Shown here one piece after another: positions 44,734 to 54,369 of a DNA stretch of 64,000 nt. A model generated the notes under the pieces. The model did not search any database. It had not been told where the DNA came from and saw only the letters and a list, made by a program, of their open reading frames with translations. Source of the DNA: an uncultured Lachnospira sp. (GTDB lineage Bacteria > Bacillota > Clostridia > Lachnospirales > Lachnospiraceae); NCBI GenBank assembly GCA_946186125.1, contig CAMHLZ010000007.1, positions 1 to 64,000 on the forward strand. Direction: 5' to 3'. A program made the position numbers and the translations under genes. Position 1 is the first letter of the stretch, and each line of letters starts with the position of its first letter.

Positions 44734-47700
44734 ATGAAAAGATTATCAGGGTATTGGAAAGTTTTTTTAGCAATTTTTTTAGGTTTAATAGGTTTTTCGG
44801 TAGCATCGCATTACGTGCAGGCAGGAAGTATTACGGTGGTTATAACGGGAACAGCGCTCAATGATGGAAAATGGAAAGTAGGGGATGCACCGGTTACATG
44901 GTCAGCGAGTGCTTTTGACAGTGATAATGCTGCAGGAACTGCAGAAATGTTAGATGCAGATTCGTATATAACATGGACTTCATCTGACCCGACTATTGTA
45001 AAGATAGCGGCTACGAGTGGTACAGGAACAGATACATCTCAGGCTGTTCTTACTCCGATGAGTGCAGGAACGGTTAATATAAAGGCTGTATATACTAAAA
45101 GATTTTTAGATGTAAATGGTGATTTGCAGACAACAACAACGGAAGTTACAAAAAAGGTTGTGGTAAAATTTGAAGTAACAAATGCTCCACAGGCACCTTA
45201 TGAAGACACAGATGTTGTACCTGATATTAATACTACATCTATTGGTAACGTTACATTCAAATCATCAAATGAAAATGTTGCCAAGGTTGAATCTGATGCA
45301 GCAGGTACTGCAAAGGTTACATTAGCCGGTGCGGGTTCGACTGTTATTACGGCTGTTAATGATGACGGACAAAAGGTGACATTTAAGTTAGTGGTAAATG
45401 CGAAAATTAAAGAAACAGATGTGCCGGTTACAGTAGAATATGGGGAAACTCATAATTTGCTTACAAATGTGGTAAATGCAAATGAGCTGTATTATTCATC
45501 GGATAATTCAGATGTTGCTGAGGTAGATAATTCCGGACAGATTCTCGGAATTGGTGCAGGAAAAACGAAAATCAGAGTATGGACACTTCCTGAGGACGAT
45601 GATTGGTATTCTCATACACCGAATCCGGCCAGAAGTGTAGATGTAGAGGTACCTTTTGCGATTATTACGAATCCGACATTGAATGTTGGAGACGTTTCAC
45701 AATTAAAGACTAATATTAAAGAAACATATGCTTCACAGATAAGCTGGAATTCAAGTGATACATCAGTTGTTGAGATTCAACAGGATGGAACCATAACAGG
45801 TAAGAAAAATGGAACGGCAAAGATATATGCAACTGTGGTAAACAAAGCAATATTTGGAACAAGTGCAGCACAGTATGCAGAGATAACGGTAAGAGTAATT
45901 GATACATTTGCATTGGATAAATCCGCCATAACCGTACAGGCAGGTTCCACAGCTGAATTAAAAGCTTTGGTAACTGACAGTTCTGCGGCTGTTACATGGG
46001 AATCTGACGATGAAAATGTAGTTAAAGTGCAGGCATCGGCAAAAGACTCTGTAACTGCTACAGTGACGGCCATAAAAAAGGGTACGGCGTTAATAACGGC
46101 CATTCAGATTGTTGATGGAGTTAAGAAAAAGGCAACATGTCTTGTAGAAGTAACTGAACCGGTTCAGGATATTACGATTTATCCATCGTCAGTGAATATA
46201 GACAAAGGTGAGCAGTATCCTCTTAGTGTTACATTTACACCAATGCTTCCTGATAATACAAATATTCAATGGGAGTCAAGTGATACTTCTATAGTGAAAG
46301 TGACACAGGATGGACAAATCAAAGGTATAAACGGAGGTAGTGCGGTTGTCTGGGTAATAACTGAGGATGGAATAAAAGTTGCATCATGTGATGTGTATGT
46401 CAGAGTTCCTGTAACAGGAATTACACTTAGCGAAACGAAGATTTCCGAAAGTAAAAATGCAGGAACTCATCAGCTTACTGCTAAGATTGCTCCGACCGGA
46501 GATTATATGACAGGTGTAAATACAGAAGTTGAGTGGTCGGTTTCACCATCTGACGGAAGTATTATAAAAGTTGATAACACTGGATTAATTACATATGTAA
46601 AACCGGGTAATGCAACTGTTATTGCAAAAACAAAAGATGGCGGATATATGGCTACATGTCAGGTAGAAGTATTACAGCCGGTTGAAAGTGTAGGAATTGA
46701 TTATACGGATTTAACATTGAAGATTGATGAAACATTCCGTATTTCAGCTGAAGTTCTTCCGGTTACGGCATCGGATAAATCAGTAAAATGGGAATCAAGT
46801 GATACATCAGTAGTTACAGTAGATGCAAACGGTCTTTTATCAGCAAAAAAACCGGGTTCAGCGACTGTACTTGTTAAAACGAGTGACGGAGGATTTACCG
46901 GTATGTGTAACGTTACGGTATACCAGCCGGTTACGTCAGTTACAATAAGCAGTGAAACAATGACATTAAGAAAAGGTGCAACGGCATGGATTAGTGCAAC
47001 AGCATTACCGTCCACGGCAGCCAATAAAAATATTACATTTTCATCATCGGATACAGGTATTGCAACTATAGATCCGAGTACGGGAATGATAAAAGCAATT
47101 GAAGCAGGAGTATGTACTATAGTTGCGACAAGTGATGATTCAGGAGTTGTGGCCAGATGTACACTTACTGTATTACAGGCTGTAACAGGAATAAAATTAA
47201 ATGTTTCAAGAAGAATACTGCTTAAGGGTGATCAGTTCCCGCTTGCAGTTACGGTAACACCGACTGACGCGGAGAATAAGAATGTAGTATTTACATCGAG
47301 CGACCCAACAGTTGCGACGGTTGATGGAAACGGTGTGGTAACCGGACTGAAGGGTGGCCAGACTGTTGTTACGGCGACTACGGAGGAAAGAGGCCTGACG
47401 GCAAGCTGTCATGTAATAGTTCAGGAATTTGTGACGTCAGTTGCACTTTCATCTGATTTTACGGGTGAATATGCGCAGAAAGGCGATAAAATATCATTCA
47501 CCGCACAGGTTTTACCAGATACTGCGACAAACAAAAAGATAACCTGGAAATCGAACAACCCTAAGGTTATTTCGGTAAATAAAAAAGGCATTGCATCCGT
47601 AAAACACTATGGCACGGCAACGATATTTGCATATGCATCGGACGGAAGCGGCAAATACGCAATGAAAAAAATAACAGTTGAGGTACCGTTAAAAAAGATA

Positions 47701-48912
47701 ACATTTAAAGATAGAAGTATAAGTCTTGTAAAAGGAAAGAAAAAGACATTAAAACCTATATTCAAACCTGCAAATGCAACTTTTAAGGATGTTACATGGG
47801 AGTCGGCAGATGCAGCAGTAGCAAGTGTGGATGAAAATGGAATGGTTACTGCAGTCGGAAGCGGAAAAACATTAATAAAATGCAAGTCTTCCGTGTATGG
47901 AGTGGTTGGTACCTGTAGAGTAAGCGTTAAAGAGTATGTTGAAGAAATAAAGATAACAGGGGCAGGAAAAAAAGGTCAGATTAATTTGGGATACACAAAA
48001 AAATTAAAAGCAACAGTGACACCTGATACGGCAACTAACAAAAAGGTAACATGGTCATCAGATAATACGTCAATACTACAGGTTGATGGAAACGGAACAG
48101 TCAGGGCGGTAGGTATTGGTACAGCTGTTATTACTGCAAGAGCAACTGATGGAAGCGGAGTAAGTGCAAGTGTGGGCTTGACAGTAATCAAACCTGTTGC
48201 TAATATTTCTATATCACCGGATTCAGTTACTCTTTTAGAGGGACGTTCAGCGAATGTTGTGGCAAATGTCAGTCCTGCAGATGCTACATACTCAGGTGTG
48301 AGCTGGAAAACAAGTGATTCTTCAGTCGCTACAGTAGATAATAATGGAGGAATTACAGCTGTTTCAGCCGGACATTGCGTGATTAGTGCAACGTCAAGAG
48401 ACGGAAATAAAGTAAAAGGTGTAACCAATGTAACAGTGAAGCCGTTTATTAAGGTGACATCAATAGCAATTAGTTCCACCAGCCTGACAATGCTTCCGGG
48501 ACAGAAAAGAAAAGTATCTGTAAGAGTAAAACCACTCAATACGTCAGAATCTATATCGTGGTATACTTCAGATGCATCAGTTGCTACTGTAGACGGCAAT
48601 GGAAATATTACTGCCTGTGGTCAGGGGGCAGCTACAATATACGCCGTTTCAAGTGAGTCGGGCATGGAGAGTTCATGTGAAGTGGTTGTGTTAGCTTTAA
48701 ATGCTACGTATATTACTTTGGAACAATATGACAGCTACGATCTTACGGTATTTGGAGCCACAGAAACTGTGTCTTGGTATTCGAATAATAAGAGAGTTGC
48801 AACAGTAGATTCAAACGGAAAAGTTGTTGCAAGGATGGCAGGTAAAACGACTATTGCTGCAAAAGTTAATGGAAAAGTTTTGTATTGCACGGTTGTAGTT
48901 CGCTCAATGTAG
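44734..48912 (+). CDS. Large secreted Ig-like (Big2) repeat protein
   Basis: A 1392-residue surface or secreted protein. A signal peptide (about 1-32, hydrophobic VFLAIFLGLIGFSVA, ending VQAGS) is followed by about fifteen bacterial Ig-like group 2 domains of roughly 80 residues. Each has the marks I-x-L-x-KG, W-x-SSD-x-x-V-x-V-D and G-x-x-x-I-A-T. No LPXTG, SLH or choline-binding anchor is seen, and the chain ends just after the last domain. Such proteins usually form stalks or adhesins. GGGATGG precedes the start. Confidence 0.88.
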   Translation: MKRLSGYWKVFLAIFLGLIGFSVASHYVQAGSITVVITGTALNDGKWKVGDAPVTWSASAFDSDNAAGTAEMLDADSYITWTSSDPTIVKIAATSGTGTDTSQAVLTPMSAGTVNIKAVYTKRFLDVNGDLQTTTTEVTKKVVVKFEVTNAPQAPYEDTDVVPDINTTSIGNVTFKSSNENVAKVESDAAGTAKVTLAGAGSTVITAVNDDGQKVTFKLVVNAKIKETDVPVTVEYGETHNLLTNVVNANELYYSSDNSDVAEVDNSGQILGIGAGKTKIRVWTLPEDDDWYSHTPNPARSVDVEVPFAIITNPTLNVGDVSQLKTNIKETYASQISWNSSDTSVVEIQQDGTITGKKNGTAKIYATVVNKAIFGTSAAQYAEITVRVIDTFALDKSAITVQAGSTAELKALVTDSSAAVTWESDDENVVKVQASAKDSVTATVTAIKKGTALITAIQIVDGVKKKATCLVEVTEPVQDITIYPSSVNIDKGEQYPLSVTFTPMLPDNTNIQWESSDTSIVKVTQDGQIKGINGGSAVVWVITEDGIKVASCDVYVRVPVTGITLSETKISESKNAGTHQLTAKIAPTGDYMTGVNTEVEWSVSPSDGSIIKVDNTGLITYVKPGNATVIAKTKDGGYMATCQVEVLQPVESVGIDYTDLTLKIDETFRISAEVLPVTASDKSVKWESSDTSVVTVDANGLLSAKKPGSATVLVKTSDGGFTGMCNVTVYQPVTSVTISSETMTLRKGATAWISATALPSTAANKNITFSSSDTGIATIDPSTGMIKAIEAGVCTIVATSDDSGVVARCTLTVLQAVTGIKLNVSRRILLKGDQFPLAVTVTPTDAENKNVVFTSSDPTVATVDGNGVVTGLKGGQTVVTATTEERGLTASCHVIVQEFVTSVALSSDFTGEYAQKGDKISFTAQVLPDTATNKKITWKSNNPKVISVNKKGIASVKHYGTATIFAYASDGSGKYAMKKITVEVPLKKITFKDRSISLVKGKKKTLKPIFKPANATFKDVTWESADAAVASVDENGMVTAVGSGKTLIKCKSSVYGVVGTCRVSVKEYVEEIKITGAGKKGQINLGYTKKLKATVTPDTATNKKVTWSSDNTSILQVDGNGTVRAVGIGTAVITARATDGSGVSASVGLTVIKPVANISISPDSVTLLEGRSANVVANVSPADATYSGVSWKTSDSSVATVDNNGGITAVSAGHCVISATSRDGNKVKGVTNVTVKPFIKVTSIAISSTSLTMLPGQKRKVSVRVKPLNTSESISWYTSDASVATVDGNGNITACGQGAATIYAVSSESGMESSCEVVVLALNATYITLEQYDSYDLTVFGATETVSWYSNNKRVATVDSNGKVVARMAGKTTIAAKVNGKVLYCTVVVRSM

Positions 48913-48953
48913 CTAAATTATATATACTTGATAATAATGATTGGAGAACAATT

Positions 48954-50573
48954 ATGAAATGTAGCAAATGTGGAGAAGAATTCTTCGGAAGTGGAAAGTA
49001 TTGTCCAAGATGCGGAGAATTAGTTGATAGCGATGATATAGAGTTGATAGAAGAACAGCTCGCCAACAATGTTGGCGAGCTGTTGGATGGAATCATACAG
49101 GAAGAAAATACAAAGAAATTGATTAATAAAGCACACAGTGTTTACGGTTATGAATCGAATAATGAAGAAAAATATGATATTTTAAAAGATTTTAAGCCTG
49201 TACAGCTTGATGACGACCTTGAAGAAGAACTTAAAAGGGCGGATATAATCAAAAACGATGTGGTTGTTCCTGTTAATAGTAATCCAAAAGGATTTATGGT
49301 AGACAGTATTGCAACAGACCGGAAAATTAAGCGTGAAAGCGAGGCACGCAGAGAATTACAGGCAAAAAAACTGTTAAGAATAAAAATAATTATGGCAATT
49401 ATCGCAATATTTGTTATAATACTTGTTGCAGTAGTATTGATTCTTATGCCGGAATCAAAAGATAGTTCTAATGCATTTAAAAAACTTTACAATAATGGAA
49501 TGAATTATTATAATAGCGGTATGTATCCGGAAGCAGTTGATGCTTATAGAAAAGCATATGACGTTGCAGAAGACAAGAATTCCACAAAAAAGGTTCTTAC
49601 TTCATTGTGGGATGCTTATGAAAAGATAGACGGAACAGATATGCAGAAGGTGGAGATTATCAGGGAACTTATAGAGATTGAGCCGGATAATTTAGATTAT
49701 TATGAAGCCATTCTTAAAATTTATGACAGGAATGGAATGGTTAAAGAGATAGATGCATTGATGAAGTCTGTAGTAGGAACAGATATTGCTGCAAATTTAT
49801 CTGCATATTCATTTATGGGACCTGAGTTTAATTATGAATCCGGTACATATGACCAGTATTTATATATTACTTTGACGGATGACCATGGATATGATATATA
49901 CTATACAGTAGATGGAAGTGAGCCTGATACATCTTCTACCAAATATACAGATACGTTTGAGATTGCAAACGAAGGTGTAACGGTAGTTAAGGCTGTTTCA
50001 ATCAATGAAAAGGGAATATCAAGCACTGTTGTTACGAAAGAGTTTGATATAAAATTATCAAATCTTGTTCCTCCGGAAGTAACACCTGACAGTGGTACAT
50101 ATAATACTGTTTCAAAGATTGTGATAAATGTTCCTGCCGGATGTACGGCGTACTATACTTTGGGACCGGAACCGGAGATTCCCACGACGTCCTCAACAAA
50201 GTATGAAGGGCCGATAGATATGCCGACGGGAAAGAATGTTTTTTCAGCTATTGTAGTAAATGAACAGGGTGTTGCCAGCTCTATGACCCAGAAAATATAT
50301 GAATTGGATGTTGATAGAGCGTACACATATAATCAGGCACTTGACAGTTTGAAAACAAACCTGATTGCCAGTGGATTTATATTAGACAGTGAAGGAAACA
50401 CGGCAAGTGGTAATACTATAATTTTTTCATATGTGAGTGTTCAAGTTATAGAAGGGAATGAGTATTATTTAATACAGACATCTTCCGGTGAAGTGTTTGG
50501 AGTAGGCACGGTTACGGGAGTGATTGTAAGTATAGCAAGAGACGAAAAGGGTGTTTATCAAATTGTAAAATAG
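48954..50573 (+). CDS. Zinc-ribbon, TPR and CHB_HEX-type membrane protein
   Basis: A 539-residue protein. It starts with a zinc ribbon (CSKCGEEFF...CPRCGE, residues 2-22), then an acidic linker, one membrane helix (about 140-163), TPR-like helices (about 172-270) and two beta domains with the pattern YYTVDGSEPDTSSTKY (about 313-370 and 385-445). The latter resemble the chitobiase/beta-hexosaminidase C-terminal (CHB_HEX) domain. The C-terminal 90 residues are unassigned. The zinc ribbon should be cytoplasmic and the rest outside. GGAG supports ATG 48954. It follows the Ig-like gene by 41 bases and may be co-expressed with it. Confidence 0.8.
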   Translation: MKCSKCGEEFFGSGKYCPRCGELVDSDDIELIEEQLANNVGELLDGIIQEENTKKLINKAHSVYGYESNNEEKYDILKDFKPVQLDDDLEEELKRADIIKNDVVVPVNSNPKGFMVDSIATDRKIKRESEARRELQAKKLLRIKIIMAIIAIFVIILVAVVLILMPESKDSSNAFKKLYNNGMNYYNSGMYPEAVDAYRKAYDVAEDKNSTKKVLTSLWDAYEKIDGTDMQKVEIIRELIEIEPDNLDYYEAILKIYDRNGMVKEIDALMKSVVGTDIAANLSAYSFMGPEFNYESGTYDQYLYITLTDDHGYDIYYTVDGSEPDTSSTKYTDTFEIANEGVTVVKAVSINEKGISSTVVTKEFDIKLSNLVPPEVTPDSGTYNTVSKIVINVPAGCTAYYTLGPEPEIPTTSSTKYEGPIDMPTGKNVFSAIVVNEQGVASSMTQKIYELDVDRAYTYNQALDSLKTNLIASGFILDSEGNTASGNTIIFSYVSVQVIEGNEYYLIQTSSGEVFGVGTVTGVIVSIARDEKGVYQIVK

Positions 50574-50593
50574 AAGGGAGAAAGAGGAAAAAT

Positions 50594-51475
50594 ATGTACA
50601 AAATATTAAAAGCAGAGGAATTGGCGGCTAATATTTATCTGATGGATGTAGAAGCCCCGAGGGTGGCAAAGTATTGTTTACCCGGACAATTTGTAATTGT
50701 AAAGATGGATGAGAAAGGTGAAAGAATCCCACTTACGATATGTGATTATGATAGAGAGAAAGGAACAGTTACAATAGTGTTCCAGACTGTAGGAGCATCA
50801 ACAAAGAGAATGGCAGATTTAAAAGCCGGTGACAGTTTCAGGGATTTTACCGGTCCGCTTGGAATGCCATCTGAATTGGTTGAGGAAAAGAATTTTGACA
50901 AAGTTAAAAATGAAAAAGTGTTATTTGTAGCCGGCGGAGTTGGTACTGCACCTGTTTATCCGCAGGTGAAATGGCTTCATGAGCACGGAATACAGGCAGA
51001 TGTTATTATTTGTGCAAAGACAAAGGATTTATTAATCATTGAAGATGATATGAGAAAAGTTGGAAATGTAACGATAGCTACAGATGACGGTTCAGCAGGA
51101 CTTAAAGGAATGGGAACTGACGCAGTTAAGGAACTGGTTAATAACCAGGGAAATAAATATGACAGATGCGTTATTATCGGACCTATGATTATGATGAAAT
51201 TTACTGCAATGCTTACAAAGGAATTGAACATTCCTACAATTGTAAGTTTGAATCCTATCATGGTTGATGGAACAGGAATGTGCGGAGCATGTCGTGTTAC
51301 GGTAGGAGGCGAAGTGAAATTTGCGTGCGTTGACGGACCAGAATTTGACGGACATAAAGTAGATTTTGATCAGGCGATGAAGAGACAGCAGATGTATAAG
51401 ACTGAAGAAGGAAGAGCAATGTTAAAATTGCAGGAAGGTGACACACATCACGGTGGTTGCGGACAGTGCAGTTAA
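50594..51475 (+). CDS. Ferredoxin-NADP+ oxidoreductase subunit (NfnA-like)
   Basis: A 293-residue FAD/NAD-binding protein of the NfnA/dihydroorotate dehydrogenase electron-transfer type. The FAD part shows PGQFVIVKM and RIPLTICD, the nucleotide part FVAGGVGTAPVYPQ, and a C-terminal [2Fe-2S] site has MCGACRV, FACVDGP and GGCGQC. With its partner 34 bases downstream it should couple ferredoxin and NADH to NADP+ reduction by electron bifurcation. Confidence 0.88.
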   Translation: MYKILKAEELAANIYLMDVEAPRVAKYCLPGQFVIVKMDEKGERIPLTICDYDREKGTVTIVFQTVGASTKRMADLKAGDSFRDFTGPLGMPSELVEEKNFDKVKNEKVLFVAGGVGTAPVYPQVKWLHEHGIQADVIICAKTKDLLIIEDDMRKVGNVTIATDDGSAGLKGMGTDAVKELVNNQGNKYDRCVIIGPMIMMKFTAMLTKELNIPTIVSLNPIMVDGTGMCGACRVTVGGEVKFACVDGPEFDGHKVDFDQAMKRQQMYKTEEGRAMLKLQEGDTHHGGCGQCS

Positions 51476-51509
51476 TCATGGTTTAGATTTTAGATAGAAG
51501 GAGATTATA

Positions 51510-52892
51510 ATGGACGTATTAAAGAAAGTACCTGTAAGAGAGCAGGATCCAAAAGAAAGAGCTACAAATTTTGAAGAAGTATGTCTTGGATATAATGATG
51601 AAGAAGCGAAATGTGAGGCAGAGAGATGCCTTAAGTGTAAGAATCCTCAGTGTGTAAAGGGTTGCCCGGTTGCTATAAATATTCCTGAATTTATACAGAA
51701 AGTTCAGGATGGTGAAATAGAGGAAGCATATAAGATAATTGGAAAATCTTCTGCGCTTCCGGCTATATGTGGCCGTGTATGTCCACAGGAAAGCCAATGT
51801 GAAGGAAAATGTATCAGAGGAATTAAAGGGGAGCCTATTTCTATCGGTAAATTGGAAAGATATGTTGCAGATTGGGCAAGAGAAAATAACATTGAGCCTG
51901 AAAAAGCAAGTGAATTAAATGGCAGGAAAGTTGCCGTAATCGGATCTGGTCCTTCAGGACTTACATGTGCCGGAGATTTGGCTAAGCTTGGATATGATGT
52001 TACAATATTTGAAGCTCTTCATGAAGCAGGAGGAGTGCTTGTATATGGTATTCCGGAGTTCCGTCTTCCAAAGCAGACTGTTGTTAAAAGCGAGATAGAA
52101 AATGTAAAGAAACTTGGCGTTAAGATAGAGACTAACGTTATTATCGGAAAGTCAATTACTATTGATCAGTTGTTAGAGGATGAAGGATTTGATGCCGTAT
52201 TCATTGGTTCAGGAGCAGGACTTCCAAGATTTATGGGAATACCTGGGGAAAGTGCAAATGGGGTATTCTCTGCGAACGAATATCTTACAAGAAGTAATCT
52301 TATGAAAGCATTTGATGATGAGTATGATACACCTATAGTTGCCGGAAAGAAAGTTGCCGTTGTAGGTGGTGGAAATGTCGCTATGGATGCTGCAAGAACA
52401 GCACTTCGTTTAGGAGCTGAAGTTCATGTTATTTATAGAAGAAGTGAATCTGAGCTTCCGGCAAGAGCAGAAGAAGTTCATCATGCAAAAGAAGAAGGCA
52501 TAATTTTTGATTTACTTACAAATCCTACTGAGATTCTTGTGGATGATAACGGATGGGTTAAGGGAATCAGATGTATAAAAATGGAACTTGGTGAGCCTGA
52601 TGAATCAGGAAGGAGAAGACCTGTAGAGGTAAAAGGTTCTGAATTTGACATTGAGGTAGATACAGTTATTATGTCTCTCGGAACATCGCCAAATCCATTG
52701 ATTTCTTCGACTACAATTGGACTTGATACAGACAGAAGAAAATGTATCGTTGCAGAAGAGAGCACGGGAAAGACAAGTAAAGAGGCTGTTTATGCAGGTG
52801 GAGATGCGGTTACCGGAGCAGCTACAGTTATCCTTGCAATGGAAGCCGGTAAGGCAGGTGCAAAAGGAATACACGAGTATTTATCAAAATAA
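51510..52892 (+). CDS. NfnB/GltA-type NADPH oxidoreductase subunit
   Basis: A 460-residue flavoprotein. Two cysteine clusters for [4Fe-4S] centres lie at the N terminus (CLKCKNPQCVKGCPV and CGRVCPQESQCEGKC), followed by an FAD motif GSGPSGLTCAG and an NADPH motif GGGNVAMDAARTA. It is often annotated as the glutamate synthase small subunit (gltA), but no large subunit is nearby and NfnA precedes it, so an NfnAB complex is the better reading. GGAG precedes the ATG. Confidence 0.88.
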   Translation: MDVLKKVPVREQDPKERATNFEEVCLGYNDEEAKCEAERCLKCKNPQCVKGCPVAINIPEFIQKVQDGEIEEAYKIIGKSSALPAICGRVCPQESQCEGKCIRGIKGEPISIGKLERYVADWARENNIEPEKASELNGRKVAVIGSGPSGLTCAGDLAKLGYDVTIFEALHEAGGVLVYGIPEFRLPKQTVVKSEIENVKKLGVKIETNVIIGKSITIDQLLEDEGFDAVFIGSGAGLPRFMGIPGESANGVFSANEYLTRSNLMKAFDDEYDTPIVAGKKVAVVGGGNVAMDAARTALRLGAEVHVIYRRSESELPARAEEVHHAKEEGIIFDLLTNPTEILVDDNGWVKGIRCIKMELGEPDESGRRRPVEVKGSEFDIEVDTVIMSLGTSPNPLISSTTIGLDTDRRKCIVAEESTGKTSKEAVYAGGDAVTGAATVILAMEAGKAGAKGIHEYLSK

Positions 52893-52907
52893 TATGAAAA
52901 TTTAAAT

Positions 52908-52970
52908 CTCAGTCGGAGATTGTATCCCGACTGAGAAAAAAAACGGCAGAAGAAAACTTCTGCCGTTTTT
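52908..52970. terminator. Two hairpins, the second a bidirectional terminator
   Basis: First CTCAGTCGG/CCGACTGAG (52908-52916/52927-52935), then a perfect 14-bp stem (52939-52952 with 52957-52970, loop AAAA) whose arms carry A and T runs. It separates nfnB from a convergent gene. Confidence 0.9.
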
Positions 52971-53458
52971 TAATTTTCAAAAATGTTCTCATAAATCTGT
53001 TCAATAAGATGTTCAGCGTAAGCATTATCGATGCCTTCGAATTTTTTATGTAATTCAGATTCAATGAAATCATATCGTTTGTAATATATATCGCCTTCAG
53101 ACAATTCAGATATGTTTATTTCTTCATCAATGAGTTCTTTTGAAAAATTTTCAGAAAAATAAGTAAGTACAGATGAAGTAGTGTCTTCTTCCTTAGCAAT
53201 CCCAGCTTTGATTAACTTTGCCTGCTTTAATGAAAACACACCGTAAACAAAGAAAGCGATAAACATTCCCCCCATTACGAAATAGAACATATACTCAGTA
53301 AATCCTTCAAAATACAGATGAATAACATCTAAATATTTCAAAATCAGAAATATAAATCCTAAAACAGATGTAAATATCAGGGTAATGCCTGAACTGTTTA
53401 TATCTTCATATCTGTCAGAAGATTTTACAAATTTTTTTGAGTGCTTTTTTTCTTCCAT
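52970..53458 (-). CDS. Two-helix membrane protein, unknown function
   Basis: A 162-residue protein with a charged N terminus, two membrane helices (about 25-43 and 57-77) and an acidic cytoplasmic tail rich in Glu and Asp with a regular helical pattern. No family was recognised. It is divergent from rlmH and ends inside the nfnB terminator. Confidence 0.6.
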   Translation of the reverse strand: MEEKKHSKKFVKSSDRYEDINSSGITLIFTSVLGFIFLILKYLDVIHLYFEGFTEYMFYFVMGGMFIAFFVYGVFSLKQAKLIKAGIAKEEDTTSSVLTYFSENFSKELIDEEINISELSEGDIYYKRYDFIESELHKKFEGIDNAYAEHLIEQIYENIFEN

Positions 53459-53483
53459 TTTTGCCGGTTCCTTTCTAAAACAT

Positions 53484-53512
53484 TTGACGTATGATAAATT
53501 ATATAATAATAT
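53484..53512 (+). promoter_or_regulatory. rlmH promoter
   Basis: TTGACG (53484-53489), 17 bp, TAATAT (53507-53512). It lies 43 bases before the ATG in the divergent gap. Confidence 0.65.
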
Positions 53513-53555
53513 CTTATAGCAGACAAGTATAAAATATAAAAGAAAGTGTGAAAAG

Positions 53556-54035
53556 ATGAGAATTACAATATTGTGTGTCGGAAAGATAAAAGAAAAATTT
53601 TATAGTCAGGCTATAGACGAGTACAGAAAGAGATTAAACAAGTATTGCCAGCTTGAAATAATAGAGGTTCCGGATGAAAAAACTCCTGAAAATGCATCGG
53701 AAAACTTTAATGAAAAAATAAAAGAGAAAGAAGCCAATGCTTTGATGAAATATATAAAGGCTGAATCATATGTCATAACTTTGGAAATAAAAGGGAAAAT
53801 GCTTGATTCTGTAGAGCTGGCAAATCATATTGAGGAATGTATGGTTAACGGAAAAAGTCATTTGATATTTATAATAGGAGGTTCACTTGGATTACATTCT
53901 ATGATAAGTGAAAAAGCTGATTATAGACTTAGCTTTTCAAAAATGACATTTCCGCATCAGCTAATGAGGGTTATTCTTGCTGAACAAATATACAGGAGTT
54001 TTAGAATTATGAATAAAGAACCATATCATAAATAG
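53556..54035 (+). CDS. rlmH: 23S rRNA (pseudouridine1915-N3)-methyltransferase RlmH
   Basis: A 159-residue SPOUT methyltransferase acting on assembled ribosomes. The length, the start MRITILCVGKIKEKFY, the IIGGSLGLH SAM loop and the C-terminal LSFSKMTFPHQLMRVILAEQIYR...EPYHK are exactly those of the family. Single-gene unit. Confidence 0.97.
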   Translation: MRITILCVGKIKEKFYSQAIDEYRKRLNKYCQLEIIEVPDEKTPENASENFNEKIKEKEANALMKYIKAESYVITLEIKGKMLDSVELANHIEECMVNGKSHLIFIIGGSLGLHSMISEKADYRLSFSKMTFPHQLMRVILAEQIYRSFRIMNKEPYHK

Positions 54036-54173
54036 TATGTCTTGCATAAAAAATAATTTATAAATCATTATTAAGGATTTTTTAATAGTAATAATTTACA
54101 AAAATAGGTTGAATTTATACGGTTAAAGTTGTAAAATAGTTATATATAATATAAATAAACGGAGGTAAAAGAG

Positions 54174-54341
54174 ATGGCATTATTAAAATGTGATATTTGT
54201 GATGGAAGCTTGACAATGGAGATGGATGGAGAATCAGCTAAGTGTGATGTATGTGGTATGAAGCATACTAAGGAGAGATTAAAGGTTAAACTTAAAGAAA
54301 CTGAGAATAGTTCGTCGGATAGTAGTAATAGCAGTTTTTAA
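54174..54341 (+). CDS. Small zinc-ribbon protein
   Basis: A 55-residue protein with a four-cysteine zinc ribbon (CDIC at 6-9 and CDVC at 24-27) and a Ser/Asp-rich tail. It is a short paralogue of the N terminus of the next gene (CDIC...CDYCG.KH.KERL). GGAGGT at 54161-54166 precedes the ATG, and a TATAAT at 54145-54150 may be its -10 box. The next gene starts 28 bases later. Function unknown. Confidence 0.75.
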   Translation: MALLKCDICDGSLTMEMDGESAKCDVCGMKHTKERLKVKLKETENSSSDSSNSSF

Positions 54342-54369
54342 TCATTAAGGGTAAAGGAGGAAGTGAGTA

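Noticed and set aside
45000-48900. Repeats in the Big2 gene considered as a CRISPR or DNA repeat array
   Set aside because: The repetition is at protein level, with domains of about 80 residues and diverged DNA; there are no regular identical repeats with spacers.
49054-49084. Reading the perfect hairpin as a terminator
   Set aside because: It lies within an intact frame and is not followed by T residues.
51510-52892. Naming the gene as glutamate synthase small subunit
   Set aside because: The sequence fits that family, but no large subunit is encoded nearby and an NfnA-type gene precedes it, so NfnB is the better call.
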